DNA of 10,079 nucleotides from JADDRA01 sp051005375 (GTDB taxonomy: Bacteria; Actinomycetota; Acidimicrobiia; Acidimicrobiales; CADCSY01): positions 1 to 10,079 of the forward strand of contig JBPCJK010000129.1 in the NCBI GenBank assembly GCA_051005375.1, written 5' to 3'. Position numbers and translations under genes: made by a program. Positions 1 to 5,917 of this stretch are shown piece after piece; position 1 is the stretch's first letter, and each line of letters starts with the position of its first letter. Below the pieces are notes generated by a model, which was not told the origin of the DNA, did no database searches, and saw nothing but the letters and a program-made list of their open reading frames with translations.

Positions 1-109
1 CCCGCACCTCGGGGTCGTCCTTGTGGCGCAGCCAGGCCCACTCGTCGACCACCACGTCGCCGTGGCGGTCCCGGCTGGTCGGCTCCCGCTGGGCCACCGG
101 GGGGGTCAC
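1..109 (-). CDS. Prolyl oligopeptidase-family (S9) serine peptidase, N-terminus only
   Basis: Only the first ~36 codons lie in the window; the gene runs off the left edge. The reverse strand reads TPPVAQREPTSRDRHGD and then VVVDEWAWLRHKDDPEV. This matches the opening of S9 peptidases (oligopeptidase B / prolyl oligopeptidase), where a PPVA-R-P segment precedes HGD-x-x-VD-x-(Y/W)-x-WLRD-(K/R)-DDPEV and leads into the beta-propeller domain. The family cleaves short peptides after proline or basic residues, usually in the cytosol. The catalytic triad would lie outside the window. I chose the GTG at 109-107 because it puts the conserved block at the family's usual distance from the start. An in-frame GTG at 154-152 would add 15 residues. 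Neither has a clear Shine-Dalgarno sequence. The gene is divergent from sufB. The family is well supported; the start is uncertain. Confidence 0.72.
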   Translation of the reverse strand, partial: MTPPVAQREPTSRDRHGDVVVDEWAWLRHKDDPEVR

Positions 110-188
110 CGGGGTGGGGGGATGATCCGGGCCGCTAGCATTGGTACTATCCACGTAGGAGAAACTCGCCAGACGTTAGGACGGTCCG
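110..188 (+). promoter_or_regulatory. Divergent intergenic region and sufB leader
   Basis: This short region separates the S9 peptidase and sufB starts, so it must serve both directions or lie within a longer transcript. On the + strand, TAGCAT (136-141) and TACTAT (145-150) both fit the actinobacterial -10 pattern TAnnnT. No convincing -35 box is seen. The string TAGCATTGG at 136-144 recurs at 3458-3466 before sufD, at almost the same distance from the start codon (53 versus 54 bases). AGGA at 178-181 is the sufB ribosome binding site, 7 bases before the ATG. Promoter assignment is inferred from pattern only. Confidence 0.4.
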
Positions 189-1586
189 ATGACAGTCACC
201 GATCTCGATCTTGGACGCTACAAGCTCGGCTGGAGTGACGCCGAGGAGTACGTGTTCAAGCCCAAGCGGGGCATCAACGCCGACATCGTCAACGAGATGT
301 CGTGGATGAAGGGCGAGCCCGACTGGGTGCGTGACCGCCGGCTCAAGGCGCTGCGTCACTTCGAGCGACGGCCCATGCCCACCTGGGGCGGCGACATGTC
401 GGAGATCTATCTCGACAACATCTACTACTACATCAAGCCCACCGACAAGCAGGTCGACGCCTGGGACGAGCTTCCCGACTCGGTCAAGGCCACCTACGAG
501 AAGCTGGGCATCCCCGAGGCCGAGCGCAAGTACCTGGCCGGGGTCACCGCCCAATACGAGTCCGAGGTCGTCTACCACAAGAACCGCGACGATCTCGAGG
601 CCCAGGGCGTCATCTTCTGCGACATGGACACGGCCATGCGCGAGCACCCCGAGATCGTGCGGGCCTACTTCGGCAAGATCATCCCCGCCAACGACAACAA
701 GTTCGCCGCCCTCAACACCGCGGTGTGGTCGGGCGGCTCGTTCATCTACGTCCCCCCCGGGGTCGAGGTGGAGATGCCCCTGCAGGCCTACTTCCGCATC
801 AACGCCGAGAACATGGGCCAGTTCGAGCGGACCCTGATCATCGCCGACGAGGGCTCCAAGGTGCACTACATCGAGGGCTGCTCGGCGCCGGTGTACACCT
901 CCGACTCGCTGCACTCGGCCGTGGTCGAGATCGTGGTCAAGCCCTCGGCCCGGGTGACCTACACCACCATCCAGAACTGGTCCAACAACGTCTTCAACCT
1001 GGTCACCAAGCGGGCCCGGGTGGAGACCGAGGGCCACATGGAGTGGATCGACGGCAACATCGGCAGCCGGCTGACCATGAAGTACCCGGCCGTGGTCATG
1101 GTCGGCCCCAAGGCCTCGGGCGAGGTGCTCTCAGTGGCCTACGCCGGCGCCGGCCAGCACCAGGACGCCGGGGCCAAGATGACCCATGCCGCCCCCGAGA
1201 CCACCAGCCGCATCGTCTCCAAGTCGATCTCCAAGGACGGGGGCCGCACCAGCTACCGGGGCCTCGTCCGGGTGGAAGACGGCGCCTACGGATGCAAGAG
1301 CCACGTGCAGTGCGACGCTCTCATCCTCGACGACCACAGCGTCTCCGACACCTATCCCTATATGGAGATCGGCGAGCGTGACGCCGTGGTCGGCCACGAA
1401 GCCACCGTGTCCAAGGTGGGCGACGACCAGCTCTTCTACCTCATGAGCCGGGGACTCTCCCAGGAGCAGGCCATGGGGATGATCGTGAACGGCTTCATCG
1501 AGCCCGTCACCCGGACCCTGCCCATGGAGTACGCCATCGAGTGGAGCCGGCTGATCGAGCTCCAGATGGAAGGGAGCGTGGGGTAA
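189..1586 (+). CDS. sufB: Fe-S cluster assembly scaffold protein SufB
   Basis: SufB forms the cytosolic SufBC2D complex on which new Fe-S clusters are assembled before transfer to target proteins. The 465-residue product aligns by eye with the SufB family over its whole length: an N-terminal helical part, the central beta-helix (GGSFIYVPPGVEVEMPLQAYF near residue 180-200) and the C-terminal SufBD core ending in SVG. The key residues are visible. Cys375 (in VQCDAL) and Glu404 (in GHEATVSKVG) have the same 29-residue spacing as E. coli Cys405 and Glu434, residues known to matter for cluster building. Many actinobacterial SufB proteins carry an intein; this one does not. The ATG at 189 is preceded by AGGA at 178-181. 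Unusually, sufD does not follow directly: a 425-bp structured gap and two unrelated genes come between. No sufR-type repressor gene lies just upstream. Confidence 0.97.
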   Translation: MTVTDLDLGRYKLGWSDAEEYVFKPKRGINADIVNEMSWMKGEPDWVRDRRLKALRHFERRPMPTWGGDMSEIYLDNIYYYIKPTDKQVDAWDELPDSVKATYEKLGIPEAERKYLAGVTAQYESEVVYHKNRDDLEAQGVIFCDMDTAMREHPEIVRAYFGKIIPANDNKFAALNTAVWSGGSFIYVPPGVEVEMPLQAYFRINAENMGQFERTLIIADEGSKVHYIEGCSAPVYTSDSLHSAVVEIVVKPSARVTYTTIQNWSNNVFNLVTKRARVETEGHMEWIDGNIGSRLTMKYPAVVMVGPKASGEVLSVAYAGAGQHQDAGAKMTHAAPETTSRIVSKSISKDGGRTSYRGLVRVEDGAYGCKSHVQCDALILDDHSVSDTYPYMEIGERDAVVGHEATVSKVGDDQLFYLMSRGLSQEQAMGMIVNGFIEPVTRTLPMEYAIEWSRLIELQMEGSVG

Positions 1587-1702
1587 CCCCCGCTACCGGG
1601 CGGCGGGTCCTGTCACCGAGCGGGACCCCTCCCACGGGGACGCCTCCGGCGCCCCGTGGGCCCCTCCCCTCGATGCCACCCGCCGCCCGGTAGCTACCCC
1701 AC
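1578..1702. repeat. Large nested inverted repeat at the end of sufB
   Basis: A perfect 17-bp inverted repeat, GCTACCGGGCGGCGGGT (1592-1608) and its complement (1678-1694), is extended outward by GTGGGGTA (1578-1585) pairing with TACCCCAC (1695-1702) across a 6-base bulge. Inside, CGAG and GGGA (1617-1625) pair with TCCC and CTCG (1665-1672). A central hairpin pairs CCCACGGGG (1631-1639) with CCCCGTGGG (1652-1660) and is closed by CGCC/GGCG around a 3-base loop. The whole 125 bases can fold into one long rod that includes the last sufB codons. There is no T-run, so this is not a classical intrinsic terminator. It may end or pause transcription, protect the sufB mRNA, or be a REP-like element. 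Confidence 0.7.
1642..1671 (+). repeat. 30-bp direct repeat, copy 1
   Basis: A 30-bp stretch containing CGGCGCCCCGTGGGCCCC is identical to 1720-1749, 78 bp further on. This copy forms the right half of the central hairpin in the large inverted repeat after sufB. The second copy lacks that pairing partner nearby. The exact match over 30 bases points to a recent local duplication or a dispersed repeat family. Confidence 0.85.
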
Positions 1703-1706
1703 TGCT
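1684..1706 (+). repeat. 23-bp direct repeat, copy 1 (core GGTAGCTACCCCACTGCT)
   Basis: This is identical to 1853-1875. It holds the right arm of the outer inverted repeat and the short palindrome GGTAGCTACC. The shorter string AGCTACCC also occurs at 1831-1838, giving three copies in this gap. Confidence 0.85.
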
Positions 1707-1719
1707 GGTGAAGTGCGGG

Positions 1720-1749
1720 GCCTCCGGCGCCCCGTGGGCCCCTCCCCTC
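1720..1749 (+). repeat. 30-bp direct repeat, copy 2
   Basis: This is identical to 1642-1671 and in the same orientation. The matching stops at 1750, where T replaces G. It lies outside the large inverted repeat and has no nearby complementary arm, so the duplicated segment is half of a hairpin. Confidence 0.85.
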
Positions 1750-1852
1750 TACTCGCCCCGGAATCCTCCCTCCGTGGCCGATGGCATTGGATTTCGGGGC
1801 TCGGCCACCCGTCACCGACCAGCTACCCGGCAGCGTGTAGAACTGCTACCGA

Positions 1853-1875
1853 CGCCCGGTAGCTACCCCACTGCT
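1853..1875 (+). repeat. 23-bp direct repeat, copy 2
   Basis: This is identical to 1684-1706. Here the copy pairs with a new partner: GCTACC (1845-1850) and GGTAGC (1858-1863) form a 6-bp stem with a 7-base loop, so hairpin potential is kept in a different context. Confidence 0.85.
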
Positions 1876-1881
1876 TGCTGG

Positions 1882-1906
1882 AGCGGCCGCCCTTTGGGCG
1901 GCCGCT
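1882..1906. terminator. 11-bp perfect stem with TTT loop, possible terminator or RNA hairpin
   Basis: AGCGGCCGCCC at 1882-1892 pairs without mismatch with 1896-1906, leaving a 3-base loop. The stem is very GC-rich and would be very stable in RNA. No T-run follows, so Rho-independent termination of the usual kind is not shown. It could be a T-less actinobacterial terminator for a sufB transcript or a processing barrier. Confidence 0.45.
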
Positions 1907-1999
1907 GGCGCGAAACGAGCGCCGTCGGCCCCAACCGGTCACCGGGCGGGCGCTGGCGGGACGGTTCACTTGCCCGGCGCTGGGCGGCTCCGGCGGTTC

Positions 2000-2005
2000 T
2001 AGACT
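2000..2005 (+). promoter_or_regulatory. Possible -10 box for a leaderless transcript
   Basis: TAGACT fits TAnnnT and ends 6 bases before the ATG at 2012. That is the spacing expected when transcription begins at the start codon, as is common in actinobacteria. The gene has no strong Shine-Dalgarno sequence (only GGGG at 2007-2010), which agrees with a leaderless start. No -35 box is evident at normal spacing. Confidence 0.35.
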
Positions 2006-2011
2006 TGGGGC

Positions 2012-2383
2012 ATGCCGATGCGGGTGGAGTGCAAGCACTTCGAGAGTCGCTCGTATGCCAATGGGGAGACCGTACGGAAGTGTGATCTCGATCTGGCGCC
2101 TGAGGCGCCGTGGCGGTGCCCGGAGCACTGCCCTCGATATGAACGGCGGCTGGCCGATGCGGCCTGGACTTACGGCACCATGGTGGTCCCGCCCACCCCT
2201 CCGGAGCCGCCCGGCGTGGGGGTGGGCGAAGGGGTGGGGGCGGTGCTCGACGAGGCTGAGGAGATCCTCAACGCCGCCGGCCCTGGCATCCTGGCCGAGG
2301 TCGAGGCCCAGCGAGGCGGTCGCCCGTCCGGTGCATCCCCGTGGTGGCGGCGAGCCTTCGGCCGCGTCCGTCGCCACCGCTGA
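2012..2383 (+). CDS. Small four-cysteine protein of unknown function inside the SUF locus
   Basis: The 123-residue product has no function I recognise. Its N-terminal half carries four cysteines, Cys7, Cys24, Cys36 and Cys40 (C-x16-C-x11-C-x3-C), with His9 and His39 beside them. The last two sit in WRCPEHCPRYERR. This could bind zinc or an Fe-S cluster; the sequence alone cannot decide. Residues ~60-75 are proline- and glycine-rich, and the C-terminus is basic (WWRRAFGRVRRHR), which could contact nucleic acid or membrane. There is no signal peptide or membrane segment. I took the ATG at 2012; a second ATG at 2018 would remove two residues. The gene lies between sufB and sufD, so a role linked to Fe-S assembly is possible, but that rests on position only. 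I have a general impression of similar short proteins in Acidimicrobiia, which is unchecked. Confidence 0.75.
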   Translation: MPMRVECKHFESRSYANGETVRKCDLDLAPEAPWRCPEHCPRYERRLADAAWTYGTMVVPPTPPEPPGVGVGEGVGAVLDEAEEILNAAGPGILAEVEAQRGGRPSGASPWWRRAFGRVRRHR

Positions 2384-2425
2384 CGGGCCGCAACACCGCC
2401 GACGCTCGGTTTCCTCAGGCGCTGA

Positions 2426-2445
2426 CGGGGGGAAGGCTTCCCCCG
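2426..2445. repeat. GC-rich hairpin before the membrane protein gene
   Basis: CGGGGG (2426-2431) and CCCCCG (2440-2445) form a stem, extended by AA/TT with one bulged G. It lies 16 bases before the AAGGAG ribosome site at 2462-2467. It could be a weak terminator for the preceding small gene or a leader hairpin for the next. No T-run follows. Confidence 0.4.
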
Positions 2446-2473
2446 ACAGAACGCCCGATGCAAGGAGACCCCC

Positions 2474-3460
2474 ATGCGCGGTATTCGCAAGGTCGAGAGC
2501 GGTAAGGAACGAAAGATGGTGGCTCGGGACGCCGGGATGGGCCCGGTCTCCCTCATCAGCATCCTGGCCGGGACGTTGGTGGCCTTTGCCGCCTTCGCCA
2601 TCCTCCTGGCCGTGGTGGCCGGCATCCTGGCTGCGGTCGGGTTCGACACCGCCGACCTCGTCTCCATCGACTACCAGAAGGTCGGCATCATCAGCGCCAT
2701 CGTCACCTTCCTGGTGCTGTTCGTGGCCTACTTCTTCGGCGGCTACATCGCCGGACGGCTGGCCCGTCGGGCTGGTGCCCTCAACGGTGGCCTTGTCTTC
2801 CTCCTGGCCATCCTCATCGGGGTGGTGGTCGCCGTGCTGGTGGCCACCCAGAGCGACACCCAAGCCATCGCCACCAACGTCCGGGTGGTGGGTGTCCCCA
2901 CTTCCGGTGAGGACTACCGGCCGCTGGCCACCATCGCCGGCGTCGCCTCCCTGTTGGCCATGCTGGGCGGTGCCATCCTCGGTGGGGTGAGCGGGGAGCG
3001 CTGGCACGGCAAGTTGGCGGCCAGGGCCATGAGCCCTGATGTCGGCCCCGAGGCTGCCGGACGCACCCAGATGGTCGAGGCCGAGCAGCGCCGAGAGGGA
3101 ACCACCGCCGGCCGAGAGGGAACCACCGCCGGTGGGCCCCAACGGCGGCCGTGGGCGCAGGACCAGCCCGCCCAGCCCGCCCAGCCCGCCCAGGCCACGC
3201 AGCCTGTGCCAGCCGCCCACTCAGCACCCCCCGCTGAGGAACCAGCGCACCGCGGTCCTCAGGACTCGAGTCGCTGGAACGAGGCTGAGGCACGGGCCTG
3301 GGGTACGCCGGCCCCTGTCGATCACGGGACAACCGACCCCGCCGTTGACGACGCCGGCAGGACGGTGGCCACCGATGATGAGCGCCCCGGTGGAGTGCAG
3401 GCATCGAGTCGGCCCCGACGGGACCGGCCGCTGCGCAGGGGTGAGGGTCGAGGCCGGTAG
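2474..3460 (+). CDS. Four-helix membrane protein with a long repetitive hydrophilic tail
   Basis: The 328-residue product has a short basic N-terminus and four predicted membrane helices at about residues 26-57, 70-93, 104-124 and 151-174. The second is followed by FGGYIAGRLARRAGALNGG, a glycine-rich motif common in small four-helix membrane proteins of the YrzE/TIGR04086 type, whose function is unknown. Residues ~178-328 are hydrophilic and low in complexity: a doubled REGTTAG unit, three Gln-Pro-Ala units, then Pro/Ala/Arg-rich sequence, probably disordered. The start is clear: AAGGAG lies before ATG 2474. The TAG stop overlaps the TAGCATTGG motif upstream of sufD. Its position inside the SUF locus is unusual and nothing in the sequence ties it to Fe-S chemistry. 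It may be an inserted gene or an accessory membrane factor. Confidence 0.8.
   Translation: MRGIRKVESGKERKMVARDAGMGPVSLISILAGTLVAFAAFAILLAVVAGILAAVGFDTADLVSIDYQKVGIISAIVTFLVLFVAYFFGGYIAGRLARRAGALNGGLVFLLAILIGVVVAVLVATQSDTQAIATNVRVVGVPTSGEDYRPLATIAGVASLLAMLGGAILGGVSGERWHGKLAARAMSPDVGPEAAGRTQMVEAEQRREGTTAGREGTTAGGPQRRPWAQDQPAQPAQPAQATQPVPAAHSAPPAEEPAHRGPQDSSRWNEAEARAWGTPAPVDHGTTDPAVDDAGRTVATDDERPGGVQASSRPRRDRPLRRGEGRGR
3090..3131 (+). repeat. Two perfect tandem copies of a 21-bp unit
   Basis: The units at 3090-3110 and 3111-3131 (GAGAGGGAACCACCGCC core) are identical and in frame, so each adds REGTTAG to the tail of the membrane protein. The lack of any silent change suggests a recent slippage duplication in a region under weak constraint. 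Confidence 0.9.
3164..3190 (+). repeat. Three tandem copies of CAGCCCGCC (Gln-Pro-Ala)
   Basis: CAGCCCGCC is repeated exactly at 3164-3172, 3173-3181 and 3182-3190, encoding QPAQPAQPA in the disordered tail of the membrane protein. The repeat is in frame and could change length by slippage. Confidence 0.9.
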
Positions 3461-3511
3461 CATTGGAGCAGAGGAAGCTGATGCTCCTCTGGTCCCGAGA
3501 GAGGCGTCGCC
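3458..3511 (+). promoter_or_regulatory. sufD leader: shared TAGCATTGG motif, hairpin and ribosome site
   Basis: TAGCATTGG at 3458-3466 is the same 9 bases found 53 bases before sufB; here it lies 54 bases before the proposed sufD start. If TAGCAT is a -10 box, transcription would begin near 3470, at the foot of a hairpin pairing CAGAGGA (3469-3475) with TCCTCTG (3485-3491). The ribosome site GAGAGG (3499-3504) follows 8 bases later. A hairpin so close to the ribosome site could affect translation. The pairing is directly visible; the promoter and any regulation are inferred. Confidence 0.4.
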
Positions 3512-4852
3512 CTGAGCACTTTTACCGCTGATGCCGTCGCCCGACTGGCTGGCCCCGACTGGCTGAAGCGTCGGCGAGCGGCGGCGTTCGAGCGTTTCAC
3601 AGTGACGCCCCTGCCCACAGTGGAGGAGGAGGTGTGGCGCTACAGCCGCATCCCCGAGCTCGATCTCGGCGACTATTCGCCGCTTGCTCCCGAGGCCCCG
3701 GCCGAGCCAGGTGTTCCCGACGAGCTGGCCCCCTTGATCGACACCCTGGGCCAGCGTTCGGCCCTGGTGGTGGTGCACAACGGTGTGGTGGTCTTCGTAG
3801 AGATCGACGAAGCGGTCGCCGCCACCGGGGTCAGGGTGGGACGGCTGTCCGACCTCGACTCGGCCGGGAGGGCACTGGGATCCTTGACCGGGGCCACGAC
3901 GACGGCCTTCGGGCAGCTACACGATGCCTTTGTCGCCGATCCGGTCCTCGTGCAGGTTCCACATGGAGTCGTCGTACCGGCCCCGGTGCTGGTGCTGCAA
4001 TGGACCGACGCGGCCGGCGGTGCCAGCTTCCCCCACTTGGTGGTGGAGGCCGGCGACGACAGTGAGGTCGTCGTCTACGACCACGCCGGTTCAGCTGACG
4101 TCGACGCCCTGATCATGCCCGTCGCCGAGCTCCACGCCGGCGCCGGTTCTCGCCTCAAGTACGTCAACGTCCAGGTCCTGGGACAGCAGGTGTGGCAGTT
4201 GGGCCGCCAGGTCAGCCGGGTCGAGCGCGACGCGGCGTTCAGCACCGCCATGGTGGCCCTCGGGGCCGACTACGCCCGCCTCGAGGTCGAGTCGGCCCTG
4301 GTGGGCAGGGGCAGCTCAGGAGAGATGTTGGCGGTCTACTTCGGCGAGCGAGGCCAGATGCACGACTTCCGCAGCCTGCAGGACCACGTGGCTCCCCGCA
4401 CGACCAGCAACCTGTTGTTCAAGGGGGCGGTGCAGGGGCACTCGCGGTCGGTTTACACCGGCCTCATCCACATCGGCAAGCAGGCTGCGGGGGTGGATGC
4501 CTTCCAGACCAACCGCAACATCAAGCTCTCCGACGGCGCTTGGGCTGAGTCCGTCCCCAACCTGGAGATCGAGAACAACGACGTACGTTGCAGCCACGCC
4601 TCCGCCGTCGGCCCCGTCGACGAGGATCAGCGCTACTACCTGGAGAGCAGAGGCGTCCCGCCCGGTCGGGCCGAGCGCCTGATCGTGTTGGGCTTCTTCG
4701 AGGAGGTGCTCGATCGGTTGGCGATGGCCGCCGCGGTGGCGCCACTGCGGGCCGAGATCACAGCCAAGCTCGACCGTCGCCAAGCCGACGACAGCGACGC
4801 CAGAGACGCCACGGCCTCGACCGACGACGACAAGGCCTCGACCGGTGGCTGA
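3512..4852 (+). CDS. sufD: Fe-S cluster assembly protein SufD (probable CTG start)
   Basis: SufD partners SufB and SufC in the cytosolic SufBC2D scaffold and is needed for iron delivery to the nascent cluster. The C-terminal SufBD core is clear: GERGQMHDF, LLFKGAVQGHSRSVYTGLIHI, then CSHASAVGPVDEDQRYYLESRG. His362 in CSHASAVG matches E. coli SufD His360, a residue known to be important. The frame is open from 3482. The first GTG (3602) would cut off GPDWLKRRRAAAFERF, a typical SufD N-terminal helix before PTVEEEVWRYS. No ATG, GTG or TTG lies upstream in frame. CTG at 3512 follows GAGAGG with 7-base spacing and gives STFTADAVARLAGPDWL, so I chose it (446 residues). A sequencing error at the first base is the main alternative. 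The last 8 bases overlap the Rieske gene. The product is certain and the start is likely. Confidence 0.92.
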   Translation: MSTFTADAVARLAGPDWLKRRRAAAFERFTVTPLPTVEEEVWRYSRIPELDLGDYSPLAPEAPAEPGVPDELAPLIDTLGQRSALVVVHNGVVVFVEIDEAVAATGVRVGRLSDLDSAGRALGSLTGATTTAFGQLHDAFVADPVLVQVPHGVVVPAPVLVLQWTDAAGGASFPHLVVEAGDDSEVVVYDHAGSADVDALIMPVAELHAGAGSRLKYVNVQVLGQQVWQLGRQVSRVERDAAFSTAMVALGADYARLEVESALVGRGSSGEMLAVYFGERGQMHDFRSLQDHVAPRTTSNLLFKGAVQGHSRSVYTGLIHIGKQAAGVDAFQTNRNIKLSDGAWAESVPNLEIENNDVRCSHASAVGPVDEDQRYYLESRGVPPGRAERLIVLGFFEEVLDRLAMAAAVAPLRAEITAKLDRRQADDSDARDATASTDDDKASTGG

Positions 4853-5168
4853 GCAACGTACCCGGTTGTGCGCGGTGGTCGACATCGACGTCAACGGCTC
4901 CCGGCGCTTCGAGATCGGGCCCCACAAGATCTGCCTGGTGCGGCTGGGCGACGACTTCTACGCCATCGGCGACACCTGCAGCCACGCCGACTACTCCCTG
5001 GCCGAGGGAGAGATCGACCCCGACACCCTGCAGGTGGAGTGCTGGAAGCACGGGAGCTGCTTCTCGCTCAAGACCGGTGAGCCTGACACCCTGCCCGCCA
5101 CCAAGCCGGTACCGACCTACGACGTCGATGTCGAGGGTGACGACGTGTACGTGACGGTGAGTGACTGA
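4845..5168 (+). CDS. Rieske [2Fe-2S] ferredoxin of the SUF operon
   Basis: This 107-residue soluble protein carries a complete Rieske cluster site, Cys45-x-His47 (TCSHAD) and Cys66-x2-His69 (CWKHGS). It resembles the small ferredoxin subunits of ring-hydroxylating dioxygenases, which pass single electrons between a reductase and an oxygenase. No oxygenase or reductase gene is nearby. A Rieske gene between sufD and sufC is a recurrent arrangement in actinobacteria, so a role as electron donor or client in cluster assembly is plausible but not shown. Cys9, Cys30 and Cys72 are extra. The GTG start at 4845 lies inside the end of sufD (8-base overlap), and the TGA shares its A with the ATG of sufC, so translation of the three is probably coupled. 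Confidence 0.9.
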   Translation: MAEQRTRLCAVVDIDVNGSRRFEIGPHKICLVRLGDDFYAIGDTCSHADYSLAEGEIDPDTLQVECWKHGSCFSLKTGEPDTLPATKPVPTYDVDVEGDDVYVTVSD

Positions 5169-5914
5169 TGGCCGAGCTGGTGGTCAGCGGCCTGCGGGTG
5201 GGCGTGGCCGGCAAGGAGATCCTCCGCGGCGTCGACATCATTGTCCGCAGCGGCGAGGTCCACGCCGTCATGGGCCCCAACGGGTCGGGGAAGTCGACCC
5301 TGGCCCACGTGATCATGGGCCGGCCCGGCTACCAGGTCCTCAGCGGCACGGTAACCCTCGACGGGGCCGACGTGTTGGCGCTTGAGCCCTGGCAGCGGGC
5401 CGCCGCCGGGCTGTTCTCTGCCATGCAGTACCCCACCGAGGTCCCCGGAGTCGCCGTCGCCGACATGCTGGAGGAGGCGCTGGTGGCCGTGGGCCGGGGT
5501 GGGGGTGACGTGCGGGGCCGGATGCGGATCGAGGCCGAGCGCATCGGTTTCGACGAGCGCTTCTTGTCCCGTCCGCTCAACGTCGACCTGTCGGGAGGTG
5601 AGAAGAAGCGCAACGAGTGCCTCCAGCTCGGCGTTCTCCAACCCACCATCGCCATCCTCGACGAGGTCGACTCCGGCCTCGACATCGACGCCCTGCGCAA
5701 GGTGGCCCGACGGGTCGAGGCCGAGACAGAGGAGCGGGGGCTAGGGGTGCTGGCCATCACCCACTACCGGCGTCTGCTCACCGTGTTGCGCCCCGACGTC
5801 GTCCACGTACTGTCCAAGGGCCGGGTGGTCGCCACCGGCGGACCCGAGTTGGCCGACCAGCTCGAGGTGACGGGCTACGCCGGCTTCGCCGAGGGTGCCG
5901 AAGGGAAGGAGTAG
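5168..5914 (+). CDS. sufC: Fe-S cluster assembly ATPase SufC
   Basis: SufC is the cytosolic ABC-type ATPase that drives conformational change in the SufBC2D scaffold. The 248-residue product has the usual length and all nucleotide-binding motifs: Walker A GPNGSGKST at 36-44, signature LSGGEKKRNE from 141, Walker B AILDEVDSGLD with Asp165 and Glu166, and the switch His199 in ITHY. The EKKRNE form after the signature and the SGLDIDAL after Walker B are typical of SufC rather than of transport ATPases. The ATG overlaps the Rieske stop codon by one base. Three bases after its TAG the dehydratase-like gene begins, whose ribosome site (AAGGAG) lies within the end of sufC. The next gene is not sufS, unlike many actinobacterial SUF operons. 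Confidence 0.97.
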   Translation: MAELVVSGLRVGVAGKEILRGVDIIVRSGEVHAVMGPNGSGKSTLAHVIMGRPGYQVLSGTVTLDGADVLALEPWQRAAAGLFSAMQYPTEVPGVAVADMLEEALVAVGRGGGDVRGRMRIEAERIGFDERFLSRPLNVDLSGGEKKRNECLQLGVLQPTIAILDEVDSGLDIDALRKVARRVEAETEERGLGVLAITHYRRLLTVLRPDVVHVLSKGRVVATGGPELADQLEVTGYAGFAEGAEGKE

Positions 5915-5917
5915 ACA

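Larger units (their letters stand above)
1587..2011. other. 425-bp gap without a gene: repeats and hairpins
   Basis: No open frame here shows a recognisable protein. The gap holds the inner part of the inverted repeat after sufB, the 30-bp and 23-bp direct repeats, and further stems. One is AGCGGCCGCCC (1882-1892) with its exact complement (1896-1906) around TTT. Another pairs GGCGC (1907-1911) with GCGCC (1919-1923). Between 1750 and 1830 I see no repeat or motif. The end of the gap carries a possible -10 box (TAGACT, 2000-2005) for the next gene. Confidence 0.6.

Noticed and set aside
1..188. SufR-type repressor gene upstream of sufB
   Set aside because: The divergent reading frame is clearly an S9 peptidase N-terminus, with no DNA-binding motif.
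147..1037. 296-codon open frame opposite sufB
   Set aside because: It is a long antisense frame produced by GC-rich codons. The protein is low in complexity (Val/Gly/Leu/Asp/His-rich) and sufB is certain.
1642..1749. Repeats of 23-30 bp with spacers, looking CRISPR-like
   Set aside because: There are only two copies of each, spacers are unequal, the two repeat types interleave, and no cas gene is nearby.
1823..3220. 465-codon open frame on the - strand across the gap and membrane gene
   Set aside because: Its sequence is low-complexity Gly/His/Arg-rich and mirrors the + strand genes, which have ribosome sites and sensible domains.
4845..5168. Rieske protein as part of an aromatic dioxygenase cluster
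   Set aside because: No oxygenase or reductase subunits are present; overlaps with sufD and sufC tie it to the SUF operon.
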